The notes beneath the pieces were generated by a model. It saw only the letters and a program-made list of their open reading frames with translations, made no database searches and was not told the DNA's origin. 28,567 nucleotides of DNA, taken from the NCBI GenBank assembly GCA_947628765.1, contig CANRBD010000002.1:1-28567 (forward strand), read 5' to 3'. Of this stretch, positions 16,002-24,010 are shown piece by piece. This stretch comes from an uncultured Bacilli bacterium. GTDB lineage: Bacteria; Bacillota_I; Bacilli_A; RF39; UBA660. The position numbers and the translations under genes were made by a program. Position 1 is the first letter of the stretch. Each line of letters begins with the position of its first letter.

Positions 16002-16345
16002 TAATCATCAAAGTGTTTGTAAAGTGGTCTTGGCTTTTGCTTTTCACTAGTGCTTTTTTTGTTTGTCGACATATCTTGAAGTAAGCCTAGTACTCTTTGC
16101 ATACTATTTACACCATTTTGAATGCTATCTAAATCAATTCTTTTTAAAAAACCTATTAAATCGAAAGAAGTTGCTGCTGCCGATGCAGCTGATACGGTTA
16201 AATAATCTTTCCAAGCTTCATTATCTTCCCCGTATAAGTCATATATTTCATAAAATTTTTGCCAGGTCATGGAACCATCTTTGACGTGAGTAAGTAAAAT
16301 TGGGTTTTGTTTTACAAAATCTTTAAATTTTTCTTTTGTATCCAT
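16001..16345 (-). CDS. ylbD: YlbD-like putative spore coat protein
   Basis: The 114-residue protein follows the YlbD pattern: KFKDFVKQNPILLTHVKDGS near the start, then WQKFYEIYDLYGEDNEAW (about 29-46; the family has a WQ..YE.W.L.GE.D..W series), an Ala/Ser-rich centre, and a polar basic tail. YlbD is annotated as a putative coat protein in Bacillus. Start ATG 16345 follows AGGTGATG. It lies 51 bp after sigE and heads a coupled ylbD-ylbE-rsmD run. No clear promoter is seen in the gap, so it may be read from the sigE transcript. Confidence 0.75.
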   Translation of the reverse strand: MDTKEKFKDFVKQNPILLTHVKDGSMTWQKFYEIYDLYGEDNEAWKDYLTVSAASAAATSFDLIGFLKRIDLDSIQNGVNSMQRVLGLLQDMSTNKKSTSEKQKPRPLYKHFDD

Positions 16346-16396
16346 TTACATCACCTATAAATAATATATTCATTTGCCTAGTAAAGGATAACTATT

Positions 16397-17086
16397 TTAA
16401 TCTTTATCTAAATTTTTAAGGCGCCTAATAACTTTCTTTTCAATTCGCGAAATATATGACTGACTAATGCCTAATAGTTTAGCCACATCTTTTTGGGTCA
16501 TTTCATCAGTTCCAAAAAGGCCATATCTTAACACCATAATTTTTTTATCACGCGGACTTAGATTTTCAATTTCTTCATATAAAAGTTTTTTTTCTATTTC
16601 TTTTTCAAGACCTTTAGTAACAATGTCAGAATCAGTACCTAAGATATCTTCTAAATGTAGTTCATTACCTTCAGAATCATAGCTTAAGTTATCTTCAAAA
16701 CTAATTTCTCCTCGGCGCTTACGATTTTTTCTTAAAAACATTAAAATTTCATTATCAATACACCTTGAAGCATAAGTGGCTAATTTGATGTTTTTATCTA
16801 GTTTATAGGTATTTACTCCTTTAATCAGTCCAACACTACCAATACTGACTAAATCCTCTAAATCAACGCCAGTATTCTCATATTTTTTAGATAAAAAGAC
16901 AACTAATCTGAGGTTATGTTCAATTAGCTTGGCTCTAGCTAATTTATCGCCATCCATGGCTTTTTTAACATACATTATTTCTTCTTCTTTAGTAAGGGGT
17001 TCGGGTAATTTGTCACTGCTGCCAATAAAAAAAACATTATCATCTTCAAAAAAAATACGTAATAACTTTTTAATTTTTTGAATCAT
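16397..17086 (-). CDS. sigE: Sporulation mother-cell sigma factor SigE (pro-form)
   Basis: The 229-residue sigma factor is SigE, the first mother-cell sigma of endospore formation, made as an inactive precursor. Region 2 (LRLVVFLSKKYENTGVDLED, then YASRCIDNEILMFLR) and region 4 (QKDVAKLLGISQSYISRIEKK) closely follow Bacillus SigE. The N-terminus (IQKIKKLLRIFFEDDNVFFIG) matches the pro-sequence and cleavage site; aligned with Bacillus VY-YIG, cleavage would fall between F19 and F20, making the pro-segment shorter than the 27 residues in B. subtilis. Start ATG 17086 overlaps the SpoIIGA stop, after GGAGGCGAT. No sigG follows; ylbD does. The neighbouring SpoIIGA protease settles it against SigK. 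Confidence 0.95.
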   Translation of the reverse strand: MIQKIKKLLRIFFEDDNVFFIGSSDKLPEPLTKEEEIMYVKKAMDGDKLARAKLIEHNLRLVVFLSKKYENTGVDLEDLVSIGSVGLIKGVNTYKLDKNIKLATYASRCIDNEILMFLRKNRKRRGEISFEDNLSYDSEGNELHLEDILGTDSDIVTKGLEKEIEKKLLYEEIENLSPRDKKIMVLRYGLFGTDEMTQKDVAKLLGISQSYISRIEKKVIRRLKNLDKD

Positions 17087-17847
17087 TTTATCGCCTCCAT
17101 ATTTCCATTTAATAATAAATCAATTCCGCTCATTTGAAAGTTATCGCTAAAACCTAATAAAATTTCATACGTTCCCATTTCTTCAACTTCAATTTTAGCT
17201 TTTATGCATTCTAAAGTACCGGTTTCTTTTATGGTTATATAGGGTACTAGAATTTTCTTTTTGTGAAAATTATTAGGAATATTAGTGATGATTACCGGTT
17301 TACCTTGATAAGTTAGTGTGTTGCCGGTATCTAAATAGCCAATCAAATTTAATTCGGTTTTACCTATTTTTAATATAACTTTATGAATGTTTTTGATTTT
17401 TTTACTAAAAATTTTACTTTGCTTTACATAAATATATAAAATTAGTGGTGAGATTATGAATAAAATAATCACATTTATACTAAGACCATTATTGTAAAAA
17501 ATTAATCCATGATGTTTATAGGAAAATTCAAGATTAAGTAAATAAAGAAAACCACCAAGTAAAATACTTATGACATAAAAAATTCCAAGATTAGTAATCG
17601 TATATTTAAAATCTTTATAGTAAAAGGTAAATAAAATCATTAAAATGCTTAAATATATTTTAATCAGGAAAAGTTGAATTGTGTTTATATCAAAAAATAA
17701 AACTAAAGTACTTAATGAACCAATAAAGGCACCAAAACAGATATTAAAGATTTTGGCATGTCTTTTTAAAACAATAGATGTTGTAAGTAAAAGTAAAAAA
17801 TCAAAGAAAAAATTTAAAAATAGGATTACATCGATATAAACTGTCAT
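17083..17847 (-). CDS. spoIIGA: Pro-SigE processing protease SpoIIGA
   Basis: The 254-residue protein is the membrane-embedded aspartyl protease that cleaves pro-SigE in the mother cell after a signal from the forespore. Five hydrophobic helices fill residues 5-140, followed by a cytoplasmic protease domain with the catalytic motif LDTGNTL (D173) and the trailing GxPVIIT. This is shorter than the 309 residues of the B. subtilis protein. Start ATG 17847 follows GGTGAAAA. It overlaps sigE by 4 bp, the usual operon. A strong hairpin ends the upstream gene only 25 bp before this start, leaving little room for a promoter downstream of it. Confidence 0.93.
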   Translation of the reverse strand: MTVYIDVILFLNFFFDFLLLLTTSIVLKRHAKIFNICFGAFIGSLSTLVLFFDINTIQLFLIKIYLSILMILFTFYYKDFKYTITNLGIFYVISILLGGFLYLLNLEFSYKHHGLIFYNNGLSINVIILFIISPLILYIYVKQSKIFSKKIKNIHKVILKIGKTELNLIGYLDTGNTLTYQGKPVIITNIPNNFHKKKILVPYITIKETGTLECIKAKIEVEEMGTYEILLGFSDNFQMSGIDLLLNGNMEAIK

Positions 17848-17866
17848 AAATTTTCACCGTTATTAG

Positions 17867-17900
17867 TATAAAAAAACGACATTGAATTAAATGTCGTTTT
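17867..17900 (-). terminator. Terminator of the 863-residue protein gene
   Basis: Stem 17873-17883 with 17890-17900 (11 bp, AAAACGACATT/AATGTCGTTTT), 6-nt loop, followed on the minus strand by T6-7. It lies just after the stop at 17904 and 20-30 bp ahead of spoIIGA. Confidence 0.85.
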
Positions 17901-17903
17901 ATA

Positions 17904-20495
17904 TTATTTTTGTAAAGTTTTATTATTAGTGAGTATTTCATCATCTAAATCGCCAGCTATTGGTTTTAAATAAGCAAATAATATAGCTTTATTGATTTTA
18001 GTCTCAGTAGTTTCGTCTAAAGATGAAATTATCTTATATTGATTTGCTAAAGTTTCTAACTGTTTATTTGTAATATATTTTTTTAAGTCGAGATAATCAT
18101 TTAACTGCATATTTAAAATATTAGCCGTTGTGGTATCATCTAAAGGTCTAAGATTATCAGGGTTACCATCAGCATTAATAAATTGATGAATAAAATTAGG
18201 ACTGAACATAGCGAATCTATTTAATTGATAATATAGTTTGTCATGCTCTTCACCGGTAGTAGTCTTAATAATTTCATTTAAATTTTGAAAACATTCTATA
18301 AGATAATTGTTCCAAATAAGGTTACTAGCTATTTTGGTATATTGATTTAAGCCTGGTAATTCTTGATTAATATAGTTTTGAACGCGATTAATAACTAAGA
18401 TTTCTAAATTATCTGGTTCTTTAGATAAAGCCTCAATTTCAAGCTTTAAATATAGTTGTAAAAGTTCAGCGTCATTAGCCCAAATATGATTGAACATTGT
18501 TTGTTCTTGATTAAAGTTATTTAAAAGCTTATTTTTTGCTTCTTGGTTATTAAAGTCTAAAATATTAAAATCATGAATATTTTGTCTAACTAAAGCTAAA
18601 AATTCATCTAACATACGGTCATTTGCTTCCGTTTTTAAAAGGTTAAGTAAGAAATTACGACTTTCTTGAAGATAAATGTTATATAATTTTTGCTTATCAT
18701 CTTTAGTAAGCACTTTATAAGCTTTTTCGATAAATATTTTTTGATAAGTGCGGTCAGCTAATTCAATAGAATCTAAGCAATCATCAGGAATATTTACTAA
18801 TTCATGAATATCATATTGGAGTGTAGAATATAAAAAGTTACTACGATCAAATTGATATTCTTCTAAAGAAATGTCTAATAATTCACTAATAGTTCCATCA
18901 TCTAAAATAGTAATATCTTCAAGGTTTCCTTTGGCATTAATATAAGCCTCCGTTAAGATATTATTTTCAAGAATAAGTTCAATTTCTAACCATCCTAAAT
19001 TATCACGTAAATCATTATCGGAAGTTTTTTCAGCTAATTTACGAAGATCTTTTAATGATTCTAAAACAAGTTCATATAGGGCGAAATGTTGAAGATCTTT
19101 AGAAGCATATATTTTATTATGAGCAACTGGGAAAAGGCTTTTTAAGTGCTCTTTAATATAGTAGTAATTTACTTTATCGTCGGGGATTATAAGTTCTAAT
19201 TCACCCTCGTCATTGCCGCTTTCGATGCCGAGCATTTCATCAGCTTCATCGGTAATAAATTTATATAATGTTTTGCTGTAATGAGGATAAATTTCATCAA
19301 ATAACTTTTGTTCTTTTTTTATGGCTTCTTGTAAGTTTTGACAAAGTTCATCGTCACCAAAATCCATAAGATATAAATCATTTACAATTTGATTAGCTGT
19401 TTTAATTAATTCGAAGATTTTTTGACTTACTTCAATAGGAATTTTATCGGTTTCTTCGTTTTGAATTAGTTCATTATTATCAATATCTTTATCATCTCTA
19501 GTATTTAGTTCATCATTAAATATTTTATATAATTGATTATAGGTATCATTTTCTTCTAAATCGTTTATATCTAATAAAACTTCAAAGTCATCTATGTCCT
19601 CTTCATCGTTTTCGCGGTAAAGATTTTCGATTATTTTTAATTCTTGGTAAGCATTGGTGTTTTTTTCTAATGCTTCTACCGATGTATATGTATCAATTAG
19701 TAATTGAATATCACTAGTTTTTACATTTTTTATTAAGTATTTAATACGATTTAAGTGTTCATATAGTTGATTTTCTTCTAAGTTATCAGATAAAACACTA
19801 GCACTTAAGCCACAAATATCATAATAACAGGCATCAGATATAGCTTCTTCATAAGTTTTATTTTTTGGTAATGGTAATTTTCTTTTATCTTCATCAGACA
19901 ACACTAAAATTTTTGATATATCATAATCAAAAAGCAACATTGAATTTTCAAGATAATATGAAGTAAACGCTAGTGAATATTTGACACGATTCTGCTCTTC
20001 TTTACTGAAATTAGAGTTATCTAAATCGTGAAGATATTCTAATTCTAAATATTTTAAAATTTTATATGAGAAAATATCGGAATTAATATCTTCCGCGCTT
20101 AATATGTCGTTATTTTTCATACTGATAATATCACTTAGATATTCAATTCGTTCACTGACCATATCTTTAGCATCATCATTAGTTGTTAATGTATCAAGAT
20201 GATCAGAAACAATATTACTATATGATGTTAAATCTTCATCTTTTAATTCGTTATAAAGACGTTCTTCTTTACTTTTTAACAATCTTAAAGTTTTTATACA
20301 TTCAGTAAATTCTGGACTTTTTTGTTTACCCGCATTTTCTAATTTCAACATTTTATTAAAATAGATATCGTATATTTTTAGCCCAATTTCAGTTAAAGCT
20401 TTAAGGCTAGATTGTATTTCTTGATATTTTTCGTTTGAGATAATGTTGAATTTAAAACTAAACTCATCATCATATTCATTCCACATGTCATCCAT
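17904..20495 (-). CDS. Large acidic helical protein with internal duplication, unrecognised
   Basis: I do not recognise this 863-residue protein. It is strongly acidic (runs of Asp/Glu such as NDEEDIDDFEVLL), has no signal peptide, membrane helix, P-loop or zinc motif, and is predicted by eye to be almost wholly helical. It contains repeats: YINAKGNLEDITILDD (518-533) corresponds to FINADGNPDNLRPLDD (772-787), 254 residues apart, each followed by a similar I/L-L-x-I/M-x-L-x-x-Y segment and preceded by matching helices (KEQKLFDEI and QEQTMFNHI). A third, weaker copy may occupy the N-terminal third. Start ATG 20495 follows GGGGGAAG; an upstream in-frame start at 20546 would overlap the promoter. 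It has its own promoter and terminator, so is transcribed alone. Confidence 0.8.
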   Translation of the reverse strand: MDDMWNEYDDEFSFKFNIISNEKYQEIQSSLKALTEIGLKIYDIYFNKMLKLENAGKQKSPEFTECIKTLRLLKSKEERLYNELKDEDLTSYSNIVSDHLDTLTTNDDAKDMVSERIEYLSDIISMKNNDILSAEDINSDIFSYKILKYLELEYLHDLDNSNFSKEEQNRVKYSLAFTSYYLENSMLLFDYDISKILVLSDEDKRKLPLPKNKTYEEAISDACYYDICGLSASVLSDNLEENQLYEHLNRIKYLIKNVKTSDIQLLIDTYTSVEALEKNTNAYQELKIIENLYRENDEEDIDDFEVLLDINDLEENDTYNQLYKIFNDELNTRDDKDIDNNELIQNEETDKIPIEVSQKIFELIKTANQIVNDLYLMDFGDDELCQNLQEAIKKEQKLFDEIYPHYSKTLYKFITDEADEMLGIESGNDEGELELIIPDDKVNYYYIKEHLKSLFPVAHNKIYASKDLQHFALYELVLESLKDLRKLAEKTSDNDLRDNLGWLEIELILENNILTEAYINAKGNLEDITILDDGTISELLDISLEEYQFDRSNFLYSTLQYDIHELVNIPDDCLDSIELADRTYQKIFIEKAYKVLTKDDKQKLYNIYLQESRNFLLNLLKTEANDRMLDEFLALVRQNIHDFNILDFNNQEAKNKLLNNFNQEQTMFNHIWANDAELLQLYLKLEIEALSKEPDNLEILVINRVQNYINQELPGLNQYTKIASNLIWNNYLIECFQNLNEIIKTTTGEEHDKLYYQLNRFAMFSPNFIHQFINADGNPDNLRPLDDTTTANILNMQLNDYLDLKKYITNKQLETLANQYKIISSLDETTETKINKAILFAYLKPIAGDLDDEILTNNKTLQK

Positions 20496-20517
20496 CTTAC
20501 TTCCCCCTGACTTATTT

Positions 20518-20546
20518 ATTATAATATGTTTTCCTATAAAATACAA
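20518..20546 (-). promoter_or_regulatory. Sigma-A promoter of the 863-residue protein gene
   Basis: Read on the minus strand: TTGTAT (20541-20546), an exact 17-bp spacer, TATAAT (20518-20523). It lies between the uvrA stop and this gene, about 22 bp before the start codon. Confidence 0.72.
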
Positions 20547-20548
20547 TA

Positions 20549-23365
20549 TTATTTAGTTAAATATGGTTTTAAAAATTGTCCGGTAAAACTGTCTTGACAT
20601 TTAGTAATTTCTTCTGGTGTTCCTTCGGCAACGATTGTACCACCGTTATCGCCACCTTCTGGGCCTAAATCGATAATATGGTCAGCTACTTTAATTAAGT
20701 CAAGATTGTGTTCAATTACAATAACTGTGTCCCCGTTATCGACAATGCGATTTAAAATATTAAGTAATTTTTTTATGTCATCGATGTGCAGACCAGTGGT
20801 AGGCTCATCTAAAATAAATAAACTTTTACCTGTAGGTTTCTTTTGAAGCTCTTTAGCTAGTTTTACGCGGGCGGCTTCTCCACCAGATAAAGTAGGTGCA
20901 CTTTGACCTAGTTTGATATATGAAAGACCGACATCCATTAAAACTTGTAATTTATTTTTAACCTTTGGAATATTTTGGAAAAATTCATAGGCTTCTTCAA
21001 CCGTCATTTCTAAGACATCATATATATTTTTGCCTTTATATTTAATTTGTAAGGTTTCAGTATTGTAACGAGTTCCATGGCAAACTTCGCAAGGAACATA
21101 AACATCAGGTAAAAAGTGCATTTCGATTTTTTTAACCCCATCACCCCAGCAGGCTTCACATCTTCCGCCTTTAACATTAAAAGAAAATCGGCCTTTATCA
21201 TAACCACGCATTTTGGCTTCTTTAGTTTCAGCAAAGACATCTCTTATATCGTCAAAGACTCCTGTGTAAGTAGCTGGATTAGAACGTGGAGTTCTTCCGA
21301 TAGGGGCTTGCGATATTTCGACAACTTTATCGATGTTTTCTAGTCCTTTAACGCTTTTATATTTACCTGGTTTACCTTTAGTGCGATATAGATTATTGGC
21401 TACTACTCTATATAAAATTTCATTAATTAAAGTACTTTTACCACTACCGCTAACACCGGTTATACAGATAAATTTTCCTAATGGAAATTTAACATTTATT
21501 TTTTTAAGATTATTAGCTTCAGCTCCTTTAATTTCTAAATATTTTTTATTGCCTTTACGTCTTTTACTAGGAACCGCAATTTTTTCTTTGCCGGTTAAAT
21601 ATTTACCAGTTAAACTGTTTTCATTTTGCATAACTTCTTTAGGGGTACCTTTAGCGACAATATAGCCGCCATGAACACCGGCTTTAGGACCAATGTCCAC
21701 TAAATAATCAGCTTCTAACATGGTTTCCGTATCGTGTTCAACGACGATTAAGGTATTGCCTAAATCGCGCATTTCTTTTAATGAATTAATTAATCTTTGA
21801 TTATCACGTTGATGAAGACCAATAGATGGTTCATCTAAGACATATAAAACTCCAGTTAGTCTTGAGCCAATTTGTGTAGCTAATCTAATACGCTGAGCTT
21901 CCCCCCCAGATAAAGTACCGGCATTTCTGGAAAGAGTAAGATATTCTAAACCGACATTGATTAAAAATGTGAGACGTGATTTTATTTCTTTAATAATTAA
22001 TTCTGAAATTTTCTGTTCTTGTTTATTAAGTTTTAAAGAATTTAGAAAAGCCATAATATCTTTAATACTCATTTGCGTCAGTTCATAGATATTTTTTTGT
22101 CCAATTAAAACAGAAAGCATACGTTTATTTAATCTAGCACCATGGCATGATTCACATTCAAGTTCAGTCATATAATTTTCAATCCATTCACGGATCCAAG
22201 TACTTTTACTTTCGACATAGCGTCTTTCTAAATTAGTGATAATTCCTTCAAAAAAGTCTTTTTTGGTTCTTGTATTACCGCTTTTTGATATATAATTAAA
22301 ACTCATAATATCTTTAGAACCATAAAAAATAATATCTAAATCTTGACGTGATAAATTTTTAACCGGGGCATTCATGTCAATTTTATAATAGTTACATGTT
22401 GTTTCGAGTTCGGTATATGTAATATTATTAGGTTCACTTACATTAATGACTTTAATAGCTCCTTCATTTATACTTAAATTTTTATCCGGAATTACTAAAT
22501 CTTCATCGATTTTATATTTAATGCCTAAACCTTTACAATCGGGACATGCTCCGTAAGGGGCATTAAATGAAAACATTCTTGGTTCTAATTCGGGCAATGA
22601 AAAATCGCAGTGTGGGCAGGCATAAGTTTCACTCATAAGCATTTTTTCTTTGCCAATGACATCGATTAAGACTTTTCCTTTACCTAGTTTTACGGCTATT
22701 TCTACGGCTTCATATAAACGGCTTCTTATTTCTTCTTTAATGATTAAACGATCGATTACAACTTCAATGGAATGTTTTTTGTTTTTTTCTAAAACTATTT
22801 CCTCAGATAAATCATAATCTTTATCATCGATAACAACTCGAACATAGCCATCCTTACGTAAATTTTCTAATAAATCTTTGTGAGTGCCTTTTTCTAAACC
22901 GACAACAGGGCTTAAAACTCTTATTTTGGTTCCGTCCTCTAGGGCTAGTATATCATTTACCATTTCTTCAATACTTTGTGAAGAAATTGGAATATGATGA
23001 TTTGGGCAATATGGCACCCCTATTCTAGCATATAAAAGTCTTAAATAATCATATATTTCGGTAACGGTACCAACAGTACTACGAGGATTTTTATGGGTTG
23101 TTTTTTGATCAATACTTATCGATGGTGAAAGACCTTCAATACTATCAACTAATGGTTTTTCTGAACCACCTAAAAACTGTCTAGCGTAAGCGCTTAGACT
23201 TTCAACATATCTTCTTTGTCCTTCGGCATAAATTGTATCAAAAGCGAGGCTACTCTTCCCGCTTCCACTAACGCCAGTCATGACAATTAATTTATTTTTT
23301 GGTAAGGTGATATCAATGTTTTTTAAGTTATTTTCACGGGCACCTTTAATAATTATTTCTTCCAT
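20549..23365 (-). CDS. uvrA: Excinuclease ABC subunit A (UvrA)
   Basis: The 938-residue protein is UvrA, the damage-recognition ATPase of nucleotide excision repair. Two ABC ATPase modules are complete: Walker A GVSGSGKSS at 31-39 and GVSGSGKST at 637-645, signatures LSGGEAQ at 485-491 and LSGGEAARVKLA near 830, and two DEP Walker B motifs. Zinc sites are visible at C250/C253/C274/C277, at C404/C407 in ECESCHGAR, and at C736/C739/C759/C762. Length matches the family. Start ATG 23365 follows GGATGGGAAG, inside the last codons of the upstream gene (13-bp overlap). uvrB is not adjacent, unlike many Bacillota. No terminator follows. Confidence 0.97.
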   Translation of the reverse strand: MEEIIIKGARENNLKNIDITLPKNKLIVMTGVSGSGKSSLAFDTIYAEGQRRYVESLSAYARQFLGGSEKPLVDSIEGLSPSISIDQKTTHKNPRSTVGTVTEIYDYLRLLYARIGVPYCPNHHIPISSQSIEEMVNDILALEDGTKIRVLSPVVGLEKGTHKDLLENLRKDGYVRVVIDDKDYDLSEEIVLEKNKKHSIEVVIDRLIIKEEIRSRLYEAVEIAVKLGKGKVLIDVIGKEKMLMSETYACPHCDFSLPELEPRMFSFNAPYGACPDCKGLGIKYKIDEDLVIPDKNLSINEGAIKVINVSEPNNITYTELETTCNYYKIDMNAPVKNLSRQDLDIIFYGSKDIMSFNYISKSGNTRTKKDFFEGIITNLERRYVESKSTWIREWIENYMTELECESCHGARLNKRMLSVLIGQKNIYELTQMSIKDIMAFLNSLKLNKQEQKISELIIKEIKSRLTFLINVGLEYLTLSRNAGTLSGGEAQRIRLATQIGSRLTGVLYVLDEPSIGLHQRDNQRLINSLKEMRDLGNTLIVVEHDTETMLEADYLVDIGPKAGVHGGYIVAKGTPKEVMQNENSLTGKYLTGKEKIAVPSKRRKGNKKYLEIKGAEANNLKKINVKFPLGKFICITGVSGSGKSTLINEILYRVVANNLYRTKGKPGKYKSVKGLENIDKVVEISQAPIGRTPRSNPATYTGVFDDIRDVFAETKEAKMRGYDKGRFSFNVKGGRCEACWGDGVKKIEMHFLPDVYVPCEVCHGTRYNTETLQIKYKGKNIYDVLEMTVEEAYEFFQNIPKVKNKLQVLMDVGLSYIKLGQSAPTLSGGEAARVKLAKELQKKPTGKSLFILDEPTTGLHIDDIKKLLNILNRIVDNGDTVIVIEHNLDLIKVADHIIDLGPEGGDNGGTIVAEGTPEEITKCQDSFTGQFLKPYLTK

Positions 23366-23856
23366 ATACTTCCCATCCTTTTAACAAAAGCTTCTTTATC
23401 GTTTTCTTGATAATAAGCAATATAATCCATAATTTCTTCGTTATTATAAAATTTTTCTTTAAATAAGTTTATCTCTTTTGAATCTAGTTTTATTGTTGAA
23501 AGAAAACGTGTTAAACGATAAAACGGTAAATTTAAACCAAGTTTAATTATCTCTTCTCTTTCCAAGATTTTTAGTATTTGCATGTTTTCACATACGGCCA
23601 TATCGTAATAACCGTTATATTCATCGTCATAATAGTTAATCTCGCCACTGCCTTTAACAATAGTTAAATCAGTTTCTTTAGCCATATCAAAAAAACGAAA
23701 ACAATCTTCCGGAAAATGACATAAATGAAAACCATTATGACCCCATTTTATCGGTCCATTAGTTTTATATAATTTATTTAGGATAAATTTTTGACCGTAG
23801 CGGTTGCTTAATCCTTTATTAAATAGTTTATATCCGGTTATTTCTGTTGGTGTCAT
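23353..23856 (-). CDS. DUF7666-like domain protein
   Basis: The 167-residue protein shows an N-terminal region like the DUF7666 family, which is common in phages and mobile regions: GYKLFNKGLSNRYGQKFILNKLY, then WGHNGFHLCHFPEDCFRFFD (about 38-58; compare the family's C..GFHFCENPLDCF.YY), then TDLTIVKGSGEINYYDDEYN. The second half is charged and helical. The role of the domain is unknown to me. Start ATG 23856 follows GGAAGTGG; GTG at 23865 overlaps that site. It overlaps uvrA by 13 bp and has an extended -10 promoter, so it drives uvrA expression. The upstream neighbour is a broken repeat gene, also accessory in character. Confidence 0.65.
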   Translation of the reverse strand: MTPTEITGYKLFNKGLSNRYGQKFILNKLYKTNGPIKWGHNGFHLCHFPEDCFRFFDMAKETDLTIVKGSGEINYYDDEYNGYYDMAVCENMQILKILEREEIIKLGLNLPFYRLTRFLSTIKLDSKEINLFKEKFYNNEEIMDYIAYYQENDKEAFVKRMGSIWKK

Positions 23857-23876
23857 AAATACCACTTCCAGTAATT

Positions 23877-23885
23877 ATTATAACA
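23877..23885 (-). promoter_or_regulatory. Extended -10 upstream of the DUF7666-like gene and uvrA
   Basis: Read on the minus strand the sequence is TGTTATAAT, about 20 bp before the start codon. A TTGACA (23890-23895) lies nearby but only 7 bp from TATAAT, so it cannot be its -35. Likely the promoter for the DUF7666-like gene and uvrA. I saw no LexA-type palindrome. Confidence 0.5.
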
Positions 23886-23961
23886 TGTATGTCAAGTATT
23901 GGAACATATAAAAAGATGATTTTATTGATTAAAGAGTTTATAAATATAATAAATTAATTAG

Positions 23962-24002
23962 AAAAAAAATACGTCAAATGATATAACAAAAACGTATTTT
24001 TT
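23962..24002 (-). terminator. Terminator of the 84-bp-repeat gene
   Basis: An 11-bp stem (23964-23974 with 23992-24002, ACGTATTTTTT) with a 17-nt loop leads, on the minus strand, into a run of T. It sits 9 bp after the stop at 24011. Confidence 0.7.
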
Positions 24003-24010
24003 ACTTTATA

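Noticed and set aside
23866..23960. LexA-type SOS box upstream of uvrA
   Set aside because: I found no CGAAC-N4-GTTCG-like palindrome in the region or upstream of the DUF7666-like gene.
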